A DNA stretch of 64,000 bases from Pseudomonas entomophila (GCF_023277925.1 NZ_CP063832.1:4701001-4765000); one strand, 5' to 3'; counted from the first letter of the stretch, positions 51,490 to 62,622 are shown. The notes: generated by a model not told the origin, from the letters alone. Program-made: numbers and translations.

Positions 51490-52031
51490 GAGCGTCCTCG
51501 CACACGTTGTCTAATCAGCCATTCGATGGCGAACAGCAGGCCCATCGCGGCATAGGCGATCAGGCCGTTGTACAGGGTCCACCAGGCCAGCGGCGCCCAC
51601 AGGGTGAGGCTCGCGGCGATCACGCCGTTGCCCAGGAAGAACAGGCACCACACCTGGGTCACGCGGCGGGTGTAACGCACGGCGTGGGGCGGCAGCTCGG
51701 GGTCGCGCAGGCGCGCCAGGCGTTCGGCCACCGGCATGCCACGCAGCAGGCTGGCGCCGAACAGGGCCAGCATGAAGGTGCTGATCAGCACCGGGTACCA
51801 GCGCAGCAGCTGCGGGCTGTCGGACAGCCCCAGCAGGGCGCAGAACGCCAGGGCCGCCAGCGCCATCCACAGATTACCCGGGCGGCGCGGCGTGCTCAGG
51901 GCGCGGGCCAGCCACAGGCCACCGAGCAGCAGGCCGAATTGCCAGGGGGCGAAATGGGCCATGCCGAAATGCACCGCGAAGGGGTACAGCAGCCCGGCCA
52001 GCAACAGGCCGAGGCCGATCAGGCGCTTCAT
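51486..52031 (-). CDS. apeG: ApeG, COG4648-like membrane protein
   Basis: A 181-residue integral membrane protein with about six hydrophobic helices. The first is at the N-terminus (LIGLGLLLAGLLYPFAV) and the last near the C-terminus (LIAYAAMGLLFAIEWLI). It has no recognisable catalytic motif. Proteins of this type sit between the ACP and ligase genes in APE clusters; function unknown. Overlaps apeF and apeH by four bases each. Confidence 0.8.
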   Translation of the reverse strand: MKRLIGLGLLLAGLLYPFAVHFGMAHFAPWQFGLLLGGLWLARALSTPRRPGNLWMALAALAFCALLGLSDSPQLLRWYPVLISTFMLALFGASLLRGMPVAERLARLRDPELPPHAVRYTRRVTQVWCLFFLGNGVIAASLTLWAPLAWWTLYNGLIAYAAMGLLFAIEWLIRQRVRGRS

Positions 52032-52282
52032 GCCGCCGGGTTGACCAGGCGGTGCACCGCCTCAACCACGTCATTGACGGTGCGTACCGACTTGAAGTCG
52101 TCGGCGGCGATCTTCTTGCCGGTCTGGCGCTTGATGTGGTCGATCAGGTCGACGGCGTCGATGCTGTCGATTTCCAGGTCCTGGTACAGGTTGGCGTCCA
52201 GGGTCACGCGCTCGGGTGCCAGTTCGAACAGCTCGACCAGGGCGTCGCGCAGGATGTTGAAGATGTCTTCACGGGTTTGCAT
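52028..52282 (-). CDS. apeF: ApeF, acyl carrier protein
   Basis: An 84-residue ACP with phosphopantetheine Ser40 in LEIDSIDAVDLI. Acidic helix II and total length are normal. It lies nine bases downstream of the second ACP gene, apeE. One of the two may carry the starter and the other the extender units. Confidence 0.92.
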   Translation of the reverse strand: MQTREDIFNILRDALVELFELAPERVTLDANLYQDLEIDSIDAVDLIDHIKRQTGKKIAADDFKSVRTVNDVVEAVHRLVNPAA

Positions 52283-52291
52283 GGTGCGGTC

Positions 52292-52564
52292 TCAGGCTGC
52301 CTGACGTGCGGTGACGAACGCCGCCAGGGTGGCGACGTTGGCGAAATGGTTGCGGGTGTCCTTGGCGTCGGCGTCGATCTTGATGCCGTAGCGCTTCTGG
52401 ATCGCCAGGCCGAGCTCGAGGGCGTCTACCGAGTCCAGGCCCAGGCCTTCGCCGAACAGGGTCTGCTGGTCGTCGATGTCCTGCACGCTGATGTCTTCCA
52501 GACCCAGGGCGTCGATGATCAGTTGCTTGAGGTCATGGTGCAGGTGTTGCTGTGCATCGCTCAT
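52292..52564 (-). CDS. apeE: ApeE, acyl carrier protein
   Basis: A 90-residue ACP with Ser45 in GLGLDSVDALELGL. It has a longer, His-rich N-terminus (DAQQHLHHDLKQ) than ApeF. Overlaps the ApeD reading frame by 32 bases. Confidence 0.92.
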   Translation of the reverse strand: MSDAQQHLHHDLKQLIIDALGLEDISVQDIDDQQTLFGEGLGLDSVDALELGLAIQKRYGIKIDADAKDTRNHFANVATLAAFVTARQAA

Positions 52565-53351
52565 CGGCGGCGAGCTCCTTTATGTAGTGCTGGTGCAGAA
52601 AATCGTTGAGGCGGCGCGACGCGATCGGCGCCGGGCCCATGGCGGCGTAGGCCTGGGGGTCGATATCGGCACCGACGCGCAGGCTGAAGTGCACGCGGCG
52701 GCAGGGTATGCGGTACCAGGGCTCGTGCTTGGTCAGGGTGGTAGGGCTGACGCGGATGGTCACCGGTGTGATGATCTTCGCACCCCGCAGGGCGATGGCC
52801 GCGGCGCCGCGATGAAAGGCGGGGGCCTGGCCGGGCGCGGTGCGCGTGCCCTCGGGGAAGATGATCAGTGGCTGGCCTTGCTGCAGCGCGGCGACGGCGT
52901 TGTCGAGCATGTCCATGCTGCCGTCGTTGCCGATGTACTGGGCCTCGTTCACCGGGCCGCGGGTGAACGGGTTGGTGAACAGGCTGTGCTTGACCACACA
53001 GTTGGCCTGGCGCACCAGGCCGATGAGGAACACCACGTCGATCAGCGACGGATGGTTGGCGATGATCATCTGCCCAGGCCGGCCCAGGCGCTCGGCGCCT
53101 TCGACTTCGTAGGTGAGCACGCCGGCAGCGTGCATGAAGCGAATGAAGCGCCAGAACAGCCAACCGATGGTGCGCCGGGCGCGCTGGCGGTGGCGCGCGA
53201 CGTCACCCGGCAGGCAGGCGAGCAGGGGGAACACCAGTAGACGCAGGCACAGGCCGCCCAGGCCGAACAGGCCGAAGCTCAGGGCGGTGGCCAGCAGGCG
53301 CCAGTGATAGGCGTCCCGGGGGCGCTCTATGGCTGTCGTTGCCAGTTCCAT
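52533..53351 (-). CDS. apeD: ApeD, PlsC-like acyltransferase
   Basis: A 272-residue 1-acyl-glycerol-3-phosphate acyltransferase-like protein: N-terminal membrane segment, active-site HX4D at His100-Asp105 (NHPSLID) and FPEGTR at 165-170. It probably transfers an acyl or aryl polyene chain to a glycerolipid-like anchor. The ATG of MELATTAIER is chosen; it overlaps apeC by 25 bases, and its own end overlaps apeE. Confidence 0.83.
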   Translation of the reverse strand: MELATTAIERPRDAYHWRLLATALSFGLFGLGGLCLRLLVFPLLACLPGDVARHRQRARRTIGWLFWRFIRFMHAAGVLTYEVEGAERLGRPGQMIIANHPSLIDVVFLIGLVRQANCVVKHSLFTNPFTRGPVNEAQYIGNDGSMDMLDNAVAALQQGQPLIIFPEGTRTAPGQAPAFHRGAAAIALRGAKIITPVTIRVSPTTLTKHEPWYRIPCRRVHFSLRVGADIDPQAYAAMGPAPIASRRLNDFLHQHYIKELAADERCTATPAP

Positions 53352-54049
53352 GTGCGACGGTTCCAGGTGTGGGTAAAGGAGGGGGTGTTGCCCAGCGAGG
53401 CTTTCAACCAGTTCAGGGCGTGAGGCAGCGGGGGGCGCGGCGCGTCCGGTGGGCAGTGGTGGCTTAGTGCTATCCCCCATTGTCGCCCAGCCGTGAGGCG
53501 TAAAGCCAGCGCATAGGCGAAGGGCACGTCGTCGATCCAGGGGCCGTACACCGGTGGCGGCAGTTCCTCGGCGATGATCAGCAGCACTGCCGGGGCGCCT
53601 TCGTGCAACAGGCCAGCGGCTTCGAGCAGGCCTTGCTCGAAACCGTCGCCGGCCGCGGCCAGGGCGGTCGCCTCGCAGGTTTCGCCGCGCAGGATCGACC
53701 ACAGGCCGATCACGGCGTTATGCACCGACAGGCTGAACTGGGTGGGCGAAAGTGGCTGCTGGTCGGCCAGGTCGCTGAGGATCGAGAAGGTGCGGGGTGT
53801 TTCACCGTGGCGCGAGACGAACACCAGCGGCATCGGTGCGCAGCCCTCGGCCAGCGGCCAGCCCACGGCGAACGCCATGCGCGCCAGCTGGCTGAGGCGA
53901 CGACGCTGCATGGCGGGCAGGAACGACACGTCCGGCACCTGCGCTTCGGCAGCGGGGCGTGCGCCGGTGGCGGCCCAGGATTGCCAGTCGGCGGGCGTCT
54001 GCAGGCCGGGGGCCCAGGCGCGCCATTGGCTGATATCAAAGGTGATCAC
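53327..54049 (-). CDS. apeC: ApeC, cysteine-less ketosynthase-like chain-length factor
   Basis: A 240-residue protein of the Ketoacyl-synt_2 type, a truncated KS fold. There is no active-site Cys where a KS has one, and only HNA (SVHNAVIGLWSI) and the weak catalytic-like environment of the family are seen. In APE synthesis ApeC pairs with ApeO as a chain-length factor. The start is a GTG (54049) with GGAAG upstream; earlier in-frame codons lie within the promoter region. First gene of the operon. Confidence 0.82.
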   Translation of the reverse strand: MITFDISQWRAWAPGLQTPADWQSWAATGARPAAEAQVPDVSFLPAMQRRRLSQLARMAFAVGWPLAEGCAPMPLVFVSRHGETPRTFSILSDLADQQPLSPTQFSLSVHNAVIGLWSILRGETCEATALAAAGDGFEQGLLEAAGLLHEGAPAVLLIIAEELPPPVYGPWIDDVPFAYALALRLTAGRQWGIALSHHCPPDAPRPPLPHALNWLKASLGNTPSFTHTWNRRTWNWQRQP

Positions 54050-54368
54050 GGTGCTTGTTACTTCCCGCTCTGTGGGACTTCCTTGCCTTGGGAATGACTC
54101 GGAACACAGACCTTGCAGGGTGGCGCTTTGCCGAGTGGCGCGCATTATCCCGGTGACGGAGGTGTGTAGCAATTAGTCGTTACATTCTTGCCAGTAAGAC
54201 ATTGCAATCTCGAAGAAGTATCGAGTTGGATGTTCCGGGTAGGCAAATTCCGACAGCTGGTCAGGCACAGGTTGTCGGTCGCACGTGCTGCAACTTGAGC
54301 GAAGAGTGCTGGCCATTACCGGTGCAGCGCCACATACTCGGGCATTCGTTGGTACACGGAGGTCTGTC
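54050..54368. promoter_or_regulatory. Divergent control region between apeC and parA
   Basis: A 319-base gap without a convincing gene. It contains the likely promoter of the APE operon, a GGAGGT ribosome site for parA just before 54369, and a CTCGA/TCGAG inverted repeat near 54213-54229. No regulator gene is adjacent apart from the ParA ATPase. Confidence 0.6.
54144..54172 (-). promoter_or_regulatory. Putative promoter of the aryl polyene operon
   Basis: On the minus strand a TTGCTA -35 box (54172-54167) and a GATAAT -10 box (54149-54144) are separated by exactly 17 bases. The predicted transcript start is near 54137, leaving a leader of about 88 bases before the apeC GTG. Confidence 0.6.
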
Positions 54369-55142
54369 ATGCGGCGCGTGGTGTTCAATCAGAAAGGTGG
54401 CGTGGGCAAGTCGAGCATTGCCTGCAATCTGGCGGCGGTGAGTGCCAGCGAAGGCTACCGAACCCTACTGATCGACCTGGATGCCCAGGCCAACTCGACC
54501 CAGTACCTGACCGGCCTGACCGGCGACGACATTCCCATGGGCATCGCCGACTTCTTCAAACAGTCGCTGTCCAGCGGGCCGTTCGCCAAGAAGAACAAGG
54601 TCGATATCTATGAAACCCCCTTCGACAACCTGCATGTGGTCACCGCCACGGCGGAGCTGGCCGACCTGCAGCCCAAGCTCGAGGCCAAACACAAGATCAA
54701 CAAGCTGCGCAAACTACTGGACGAACTGGACGAGGACTACGATCGTATCTACATCGACACGCCGCCGGCCCTGAATTTTTATGCAGTTTCCGCGTTGATC
54801 GCCGCTGATCGCGTGTTGATTCCCTTTGATTGCGACAGTTTCTCGCGCCAGGCGCTGTACGGCCTGCTGGCCGAGATCGACGAGCTGAAGGACGATCACA
54901 ACGAAGAGCTGGTGGTCGAGGGCATCGTGGTCAACCAGTTCCAGTCACGCGCCAGCCTGCCGCAGCAGATGCTCGATGAGCTGCTGGCCGAAGGGTTGCC
55001 GGTGCTGCCGGTGTACCTCGGCAGCTCGGTGAAGATGCGCGAGTCCCACCACGCCAGCCTGCCGCTGATCCATCTTGAGCCACGGCACAAGCTGACCCAG
55101 CAGTTCGTCGAATTGCATGACCTGCTCGAGCGCAGCGCCTAG
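54369..55142 (+). CDS. Orphan ParA-family ATPase
   Basis: A 257-residue ParA/MinD-type ATPase with the deviant Walker A KGGVGKSS (9-16), the switch region [12 protein letters not shown] and Walker B RIYIDTPP. It lacks the N-terminal helix-turn-helix of plasmid ParA and has no ParB gene nearby. Solo ParAs of this size position cellular machines rather than plasmids. The ATG (MRRVVFNQ) has GGAGGT upstream. Its last four bases overlap the end of convergent trxC. Confidence 0.88.
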   Translation: MRRVVFNQKGGVGKSSIACNLAAVSASEGYRTLLIDLDAQANSTQYLTGLTGDDIPMGIADFFKQSLSSGPFAKKNKVDIYETPFDNLHVVTATAELADLQPKLEAKHKINKLRKLLDELDEDYDRIYIDTPPALNFYAVSALIAADRVLIPFDCDSFSRQALYGLLAEIDELKDDHNEELVVEGIVVNQFQSRASLPQQMLDELLAEGLPVLPVYLGSSVKMRESHHASLPLIHLEPRHKLTQQFVELHDLLERSA

Positions 55143-55573
55143 ACGCCCTGGGCGCGCAACCATTCCAACAGCGACTGGAGCGGGAAGGCGCCGGCCTGGC
55201 GTGCCACTTCGCGGCCATTTCTGAACAGGATCAGGCTGGGGATCGAGCGGATGCCCAACTGCCCGGCGAGGTTGCGATTGGCCTCGCTGTCGAGCTTGGC
55301 CAGGCGGCAGCGGCCGGCCAGCTGGCGCGCAGCCTGTTCGAAGGTCGGGGCGAAGCTCTTGCAAGGGCCGCACCACTCGGCCCAGACATCCAGCAGCAAC
55401 GGCAGGTCGCCCTTGATCTGGGCGGCGTAGGTGTTTTCGGTCAGTTCGAAGGGGCGGGCGAGCAGCACTGCCTGCTTGCAGCGGCCGCATTTCGGATCGT
55501 CGCCCAAGCGCTCGGCGGGCAGACGGTTGAGGCCGTTGCAGTGGGGGCAGGGGATTACCAGGGGTTCGGACAT
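55139..55573 (-). CDS. trxC: TrxC, zinc-containing thioredoxin 2
   Basis: A 144-residue thioredoxin with the active site WCGPC at Cys68/Cys71. The N-terminal zinc ribbon has Cys9, Cys12 (CPHC) and Cys29, Cys32 (CGRC). This is the TrxC form that senses and repairs oxidative damage. Length and motifs are normal. Confidence 0.94.
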   Translation of the reverse strand: MSEPLVIPCPHCNGLNRLPAERLGDDPKCGRCKQAVLLARPFELTENTYAAQIKGDLPLLLDVWAEWCGPCKSFAPTFEQAARQLAGRCRLAKLDSEANRNLAGQLGIRSIPSLILFRNGREVARQAGAFPLQSLLEWLRAQGV

Positions 55574-55605
55574 GAGGGCTCCAGTTGATTTGGGCGTGTG
55601 GCCCG

Positions 55606-55659
55606 TTCGCCGGCAAGCCGGCTCCTACGGGGAATTGTAGGAGCCGGCTTGCCGGCGAA
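55606..55659. repeat. Perfect REP pair
   Basis: Two exact 22-base inverted REP units (55606-55627 and 55638-55659) with a 10-base spacer, between trxC and selO. Confidence 0.9.
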
Positions 55660-55673
55660 CCGGGGTTGCAAAT

Positions 55674-57238
<1,565 letters not shown>

Positions 57239-57291
57239 CGAGGGCAAAGCCCTCGCAGCGAATGTGCACAGGATAAAGTATTCGGGCGTTC

Positions 57292-60200
57292 TCAGGCCGA
57301 CGCCGTGCCATCTGGCTTGGGTTGTTCCATCGGGATCAGCTGTTGCTTGCCGCCCTTCTGGTCCATCAGGAACACCTCCACCTGGCGTACCGAGATCTTG
57401 ATGTCGTGCACCTTGAACTCGCGGTTGATGTAGCGGTTCAACTCGTCCAGGGTCGGGTTGCGGTCGCCCAGGTCGCGCACGTGCATGCGCAACTCGTGGT
57501 CCAGCGAGCTCTCGCCGAAGTTGAGGAAGTACACGATCGGCTCGGGGTCCTTCAGCACCCGTGGGTTCTCGTGGGCACCCTTGAGCAGGATGTCGCGCAC
57601 CAGGTCCAGGTCCGAGCCGTAGTCGATCCCCAGCTTGAGCGTCACCCGGGTGACCGTGTCGGTCAGCGACCAGTTGATCAGTTGGCCGGTGATGAAGGTC
57701 TTGTTGGGGACGATGATGTCCTTGCGGTCGAAGTCGGTGATGGTGGTGGCGCGAATGCGGATCTTGCTCACCGTGCCGGACAGGTTGCCGATGGTGATGG
57801 TGTCGCCGATGCGCACCGGGCGCTCGAACAGGATCATGATGCCGGAGATGAAGTTGGCGAAGATCTCCTGCATGCCGAAGCCCAGGCCCACCGACAGTGC
57901 CGCCACCAGCCACTGCAGCTTGTCCCAGCTCACCCCGAGGGTCGACAGGGTGCTGACGATACCAACGCCGACAATGGTGTACGACAGCAGCGTGGTGGTG
58001 GCGTAGGCGCTGCCCTGGGCCAGGTTCAGGCGCGACAGCACCAGCACCTCCAGCAGGCCCGGCAGGTTGCCGGCCAGGGCGAAGGTAATACCGACGATCA
58101 CCAGCGCGCCAAGCAGGTCGCCGAGGCTGATCGGCACCATGCTGGCGGCGGCGCCGGTGCCACTGGTGTATTCGTAAAGGGTGAAGTTGTTGAGGTAGGA
58201 GAACACGCTGATCAGGTCCGCCCACACCCAGTACAGGCCGGCAATGAAGCCACCCAGCAGGGCCAGGCGGATCAGGCGCAGGGACTGTTGGTTGACCTGC
58301 TCGATGTCCAGGGTCGGTTCTTCGGTCACCACTTCGCCGTCCAGCCCTTCCTTGGCCGCCTGCCGCTTGCTCAGGGCGCGCTGGTAGGCCAGGCGCCGCG
58401 CCGCCACTGACAGGCCGCGCACGAACGCGGCCTCGATCACCAGCCAGAACAGCAGCAGGTAGAGGGTGTAGATCAGCCGGTCGGTGAGCTTGAGGGCGGT
58501 GTAGTAGTAGCCGAAGCACACCGCCACGAACAGGGCGATGGGCAGGGCGGTGAAGGCCACCCCGACCGCCTTGCGGAACAGCGAGGTGTTGCGGTGCGCG
58601 GGGCTGCTCAACAGCAGGCGGCTGAGCAGCCAGGCCATCAGCGCATAGCAGGTCAGCACCACGCCGATGCCCAGCACGTCGTCGGCCAGTGCCGATGGCT
58701 GGTGCTCGGCTACCGCCACCACGCCCACCAGGGCCAGCACCACGGTGCCCAGCCGGCGCACCCAGCCGCGCAGGAACTCGACCTGGGGCTTGTGCCAGCG
58801 GAAGTGGATCTCCGCCACGCCGCCGGGGGCGAGGATGCGGTAGGCGGTGTAGAACACCAGCCAGGCTTGGGCGATCTGCCACAGCGCGGCGCCCAGGTTG
58901 GCGTTCTGGCCGCGGGCGTCGATTTGCAGCGCATAGCTGCCCAGGGCCAGGGCCAGGGCCACCGGCATGGCCAGGAGGATGTTGATCAGGATTGCCTGGG
59001 GCGTGTGCCACTGGCTGTCGCGCTTGAAGTGGCCGATGTCCTGGTGAACCTTGCCCAGGCGCTGGTACAGGTACTTGCGCTTCCACAGCAGCGCGCCGAT
59101 CACCAGCAGCAGCGGCAGGAACAGCAACGGGCGCTGGCTCAGGCCATCGCCCAGCTCCTTGACCCCCGAGCCCCAGGGCAGGCTGGCGACCTGCTCGGTC
59201 AGGCGCTCGGGCACGTAGCGCAGCCACTCCCAGTCCAGCGGCTTGTTGCTGGGGATCCAGAACATCTGCTCTTCGAGGGTGGTGCGCAGGTTCTGCGCGG
59301 TGCCCAGCAGCTGCTTCTGGTTCAGTTGCAGGGTGATCGATTCGTTGAGCAGCGCCGAGAGCTCGCGGTTCAGGCGTTCGAGCAGGTCCGCGCGGGTGAT
59401 CGCCACTTCCAGCAAGGCCTTGCGCAGCTGCGGGGTGACGTCCTCCTGGGGCTGGCTGGCCAGCAGCCGGTCCACGTAACTGGAGGGGCTGCTCATCTGC
59501 TCGCGCTGCTGGTTGATCTCGAACTGGTACAGGCGGATGTCGGCGATCTGGTCGGCCAGGTCGCGGTCGACCTTCAGGTGCGGCAGGGCCTGCTTTTGCT
59601 TGTAGAGGATCTTCGACAGCAGCAGGCTGCCCTTGAGTACGTTGATTTGCTCGTCGAGGGCCTGGTCGGCCTGGGTGAGGCTGTCGAGTTGCTGCTTGGT
59701 GCGCAGGTTCTGTTGCGTGAGTTCGTTGAGACGGTCGGTGCTCTTGAGCAGGTAGTCGGACAGCTTGAGGTTGGCCGAGCTTTCGTTGGCCAGCAGTGTG
59801 CTGCCACCGGCTTTCTGCGCTTCGATCGACTGCTGGGTGACGGCCTGCTGGGACTGGGCCAGGCGCTTGTCGTTGATCAACGTCTGCAGGTCCTGGATTT
59901 CCTGCTCCAGGCGGGCGGCACGTTCGATCAGCAGGTCATGCTGGGCGTTGCCCAGGTCTTGCAGCAGGCTGTTGCCGGCCAGTTCCTGGCGGCGCAGCAG
60001 GGTGAGGGCGTTGAGCGAGGCGAGCTCGGCGTTGAGCTGGTTGCGCTGGTCGGTGTTGAGGGGCTTGCCGTTGTCCTTGCCGGCCTTGAGCGCATTGTTG
60101 ATCTGCTGGGCGCGGGTCTGGTTGTTGCTGATTTCGGCCTGGGCCCGCTCGGGCCGCGTCTGCGAGTTGATGATCAGGCTGTTGGCTTCGGACAGCGCCT

Positions 60201-60600
60201 TCTGCAACTCGCCTTGTTGCGTGCTGCGCTCGCTGAGCATCTGCTCCAGTTGCGGCACACCAAGGTTGGCGTAGCGCTGGGCCACGGGCGGCGCCTTGCT
60301 ATCCTTGAGCTTGGTCAGTTCGCGCTGGCTGTCGCGGGTCTGCTGCGGAGCATCGGCCAGTTGCTGCTTGAGAGCGGCCAGCTTCTTGTCGCTGTCGTCC
60401 TTGCTGGCGAGCAGGGCGAGGGTTTGCTCCAGCACCTGCTGCAAGGCCTTCTGCTCCGCTTCGGGCAGCTTGCGCTCGGCGATCTTGTCGAGGCTGTTCT
60501 GGATGCTGGCGGTGGTCGGGGTCTCGGCGGCCGTGGCGGCGAACGAGAGGGCGAAGCACAACCCGATCAGGGCTGTGCGCAAATACACGCGCAGGGACAT
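57292..60600 (-). CDS. mscK: MscK-type mechanosensitive channel
   Basis: A 1102-residue channel: signal peptide MSLRVYLRTALIGLCFALSFAATAA, a long periplasmic coiled-coil domain rich in Gln/Leu/Asp (residues about 25-480), about eleven membrane helices, and a C-terminal MscS-like pore and beta domain (VGLGFGMQEIFANFISGIMIL, then GDTITIGNLSGTVSKIRIR). It opens on hypo-osmotic shock. The length and layout fit MscK or the closely related MscM. The ATG is chosen for the signal peptide. Confidence 0.93.
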   Translation of the reverse strand: MSLRVYLRTALIGLCFALSFAATAAETPTTASIQNSLDKIAERKLPEAEQKALQQVLEQTLALLASKDDSDKKLAALKQQLADAPQQTRDSQRELTKLKDSKAPPVAQRYANLGVPQLEQMLSERSTQQGELQKALSEANSLIINSQTRPERAQAEISNNQTRAQQINNALKAGKDNGKPLNTDQRNQLNAELASLNALTLLRRQELAGNSLLQDLGNAQHDLLIERAARLEQEIQDLQTLINDKRLAQSQQAVTQQSIEAQKAGGSTLLANESSANLKLSDYLLKSTDRLNELTQQNLRTKQQLDSLTQADQALDEQINVLKGSLLLSKILYKQKQALPHLKVDRDLADQIADIRLYQFEINQQREQMSSPSSYVDRLLASQPQEDVTPQLRKALLEVAITRADLLERLNRELSALLNESITLQLNQKQLLGTAQNLRTTLEEQMFWIPSNKPLDWEWLRYVPERLTEQVASLPWGSGVKELGDGLSQRPLLFLPLLLVIGALLWKRKYLYQRLGKVHQDIGHFKRDSQWHTPQAILINILLAMPVALALALGSYALQIDARGQNANLGAALWQIAQAWLVFYTAYRILAPGGVAEIHFRWHKPQVEFLRGWVRRLGTVVLALVGVVAVAEHQPSALADDVLGIGVVLTCYALMAWLLSRLLLSSPAHRNTSLFRKAVGVAFTALPIALFVAVCFGYYYTALKLTDRLIYTLYLLLFWLVIEAAFVRGLSVAARRLAYQRALSKRQAAKEGLDGEVVTEEPTLDIEQVNQQSLRLIRLALLGGFIAGLYWVWADLISVFSYLNNFTLYEYTSGTGAAASMVPISLGDLLGALVIVGITFALAGNLPGLLEVLVLSRLNLAQGSAYATTTLLSYTIVGVGIVSTLSTLGVSWDKLQWLVAALSVGLGFGMQEIFANFISGIMILFERPVRIGDTITIGNLSGTVSKIRIRATTITDFDRKDIIVPNKTFITGQLINWSLTDTVTRVTLKLGIDYGSDLDLVRDILLKGAHENPRVLKDPEPIVYFLNFGESSLDHELRMHVRDLGDRNPTLDELNRYINREFKVHDIKISVRQVEVFLMDQKGGKQQLIPMEQPKPDGTASA

Positions 60601-60637
60601 AGGCAGACTACTTGCACACCAAGGCAGAGAACGGAGT

Positions 60638-62380
60638 TTAGAGGAACAACCCAGGGCCGGGTCGAGTACCTTCGGGGAATCTGACGCCGACTTTCTGGAT
60701 CTTGTTCCCATCCATGACCGCGACGGTCCAGATCGTGCCGTGCCATTCGATCTGGTCGCCTACTACTGGCGCGCCTCCGACCTTCTGTCGGATGAACTGC
60801 GCCAGCGGCATTTTCGCGTCCAGGCCGTCGAGTTTCAGACCATAAAGTGCGGCCACTGCACCCAGCTCGGCGTCGCCTTCGAGGACGAAGTCGCCAAAGA
60901 AACGCAGGTCCAGGCCACGCTGTGGCGCCTGGCTGAACAGCTTGCCCAGGGCCGGCAGGTTGTGTTCGTGGCCAATCACGCAAAGCATGTCGCCGACTTC
61001 CAGCACGGTGCTGCCGGAGGGGTGCAGCAGTTGCTCTTTGCGGAACAGTGCGGCGATACGCGTGCCCTCGGGCATCTTCAGTTCGCGCAGGGCCGCGCCG
61101 ATGCACCATTTCTCGGCGCCCAGGCGGTAGACGAACAGCTCCCACTCGCTGGTGACATGCACTTCGAGCGCGGAGCGGGATATCGGTGCCGGATCCGGTG
61201 GCACGGTGACCTTCAGCAGCTTGGCCATCCACGGCAGGCTGGTGCCTTGCACCAGCAGCGACACCAGCACGATGAAGAACGCCAGGTTGAAGAACAGCTG
61301 GGCATCCGGCAGGCCGGCCATCAGCGGGAACACCGCCAGGATGATCGGTACCGCGCCGCGCAGGCCGACCCAGCTGATGAAGCCCTTTTCGCGGCCATGG
61401 AAGGCCTTGAACGGCAGCAGGGCGGCGATCACCGACAGCGGTCGGGCGAACAGGATCATCCACAGCGCCAGGCCCAGCGCCGGCAGGGCGATGGGCAGCA
61501 GGTCGTGGGGCGTGACCAGCAGGCCCAGCACCAGGAACATGCCGATCTGCGCCAGCCAGGCCATGCCGTCGAGCATGTGCAGGATGCCGTGGCGGCTGCG
61601 GATCGGCTTGTTGCCCAGCACCAGGCCGCACAGGTAGACGGCCAGGAAGCCGCTGCCGTGCAGGGCGTTGGTCAGGGAGAACACCACCAGGCCGCCAGCC
61701 ACCACCAGGATCGGATACAGGCCGCCGGCCAGGTTGATGCGGTTGACCAGTTGCAGCATCAGCCAGCCGCCGCCCAGGCCCAGCAAGCCGCCGATACCGA
61801 ACTCGCGCAGCAGGTGGGTGAGCAGGCTCCAGTGCAGGCCGGTCTGGCCGCTGGCGATCATGTCGATCAGGGTGACGGTGAGGAACACCGCCATGGGGTC
61901 GTTGCTGCCCGACTCGATCTCCAGCGTGGCGGTGACCCGCTCGTTCAGGCCCTTGCCGCCGAGCAGCGAGAACACTGCCGCGGCGTCGGTGGAGCCGACG
62001 ATGGCGCCAATCAGCAGGCCCTGGATAAGGCTCAGGTCGAACAGCCAGGCGGCGACCATACCGGTCAGCCCGGTGGTGATCAGCACGCCCACGGTGGCCA
62101 GCGACAACGCCGGCCACAGGGCCACGCGGAAACTCGCCACCCGCGTGCGCAAGCCACCGTCAAGCAGGATCACCGCCAGTGCCAGGTTGCCCACCAGGTA
62201 GGCGGTCGGGTAGTTGTTGAAGATGATGCCGCCACCGTCGACCCCGGCCAGCATGCCGACAGCGAGGATGATGACCAGAATGGGGATGCCCAGGCGCGAT
62301 GACAGCGAGCTGACCAGAATACTTGCCCCCACCAGCAAGGCGCCGATCAGGAACAGGCTGTTGATGGTGCTCGCATCCAA
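60638..62380 (-). CDS. nhaP2: NhaP2/CvrA-type K+/H+ antiporter
   Basis: A 580-residue CPA1-type antiporter. The membrane domain (about 1-390) has [17 protein letters not shown] and the acidic [15 protein letters not shown] motif of the exchanger core. A C-terminal RCK-C/TrkA_C domain with [13 protein letters not shown] and a CorC-like tail regulate it by nucleotide or ion. E. coli NhaP2 moves K+ out during growth at high osmolarity. The start is the TTG ([10 protein letters not shown]) nine bases after GGAG; the longer frame upstream is not supported. Confidence 0.93.
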   Translation of the reverse strand: MDASTINSLFLIGALLVGASILVSSLSSRLGIPILVIILAVGMLAGVDGGGIIFNNYPTAYLVGNLALAVILLDGGLRTRVASFRVALWPALSLATVGVLITTGLTGMVAAWLFDLSLIQGLLIGAIVGSTDAAAVFSLLGGKGLNERVTATLEIESGSNDPMAVFLTVTLIDMIASGQTGLHWSLLTHLLREFGIGGLLGLGGGWLMLQLVNRINLAGGLYPILVVAGGLVVFSLTNALHGSGFLAVYLCGLVLGNKPIRSRHGILHMLDGMAWLAQIGMFLVLGLLVTPHDLLPIALPALGLALWMILFARPLSVIAALLPFKAFHGREKGFISWVGLRGAVPIILAVFPLMAGLPDAQLFFNLAFFIVLVSLLVQGTSLPWMAKLLKVTVPPDPAPISRSALEVHVTSEWELFVYRLGAEKWCIGAALRELKMPEGTRIAALFRKEQLLHPSGSTVLEVGDMLCVIGHEHNLPALGKLFSQAPQRGLDLRFFGDFVLEGDAELGAVAALYGLKLDGLDAKMPLAQFIRQKVGGAPVVGDQIEWHGTIWTVAVMDGNKIQKVGVRFPEGTRPGPGLFL

Positions 62381-62496
62381 ATGGCAGTACTCCGGTACAT
62401 CGCGGGAAAAGGACCTGAAGCGTGAACTAGCAGGTCGCGTGCCAATCGATTCTAACCTGATGAATTGGCAGGCTGTAAAGCGTTTCCGCATATGAA

Positions 62497-62522
62497 AAAA
62501 GGCACCTCGAGAGGTGCCTTTT
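62497..62522. terminator. Intrinsic terminator between nhaP2 and betA regions
   Basis: A GGCACCT/AGGTGCC stem (62501-62507 with 62512-62518), a CGAG loop, A-rich left flank and TTTT right flank, so it can act on either strand. Confidence 0.75.
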
Positions 62523-62545
62523 CTTGTGCTGGTCAGTGCTGGCCC

Positions 62546-62606
62546 TTCGCGGATGAATCCGCTCCTACAAGGTGCTACTCGTCTGTAGGAGGGGATTTAT
62601 CCGCGA
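62546..62606. repeat. REP-like inverted repeat
   Basis: Inverted arms at 62546-62569 and 62584-62606 (core GCGGATGAATCCGCTCCTAC) with some mismatches, between nhaP2 and betA. Confidence 0.7.
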
Positions 62607-62622
62607 TTGAGCCGGCGCAGGT

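Noticed and set aside
53352..53702. Upstream extension of the ApeD frame
   Set aside because: It lies within apeC in a different frame and is Arg/Ala-rich; the ATG at 53351 starts the family homology.
35645..54172. A fatty acid or polyunsaturated lipid synthase cluster
   Set aside because: No enoyl reductase is present, and an aryl ligase, a LolA-like carrier and an ApeC-type KS partner point to aryl polyene.
54369..55142. Plasmid-type partition locus
   Set aside because: There is no ParB, no centromere-like repeat, and no replication gene; flanking genes are chromosomal.
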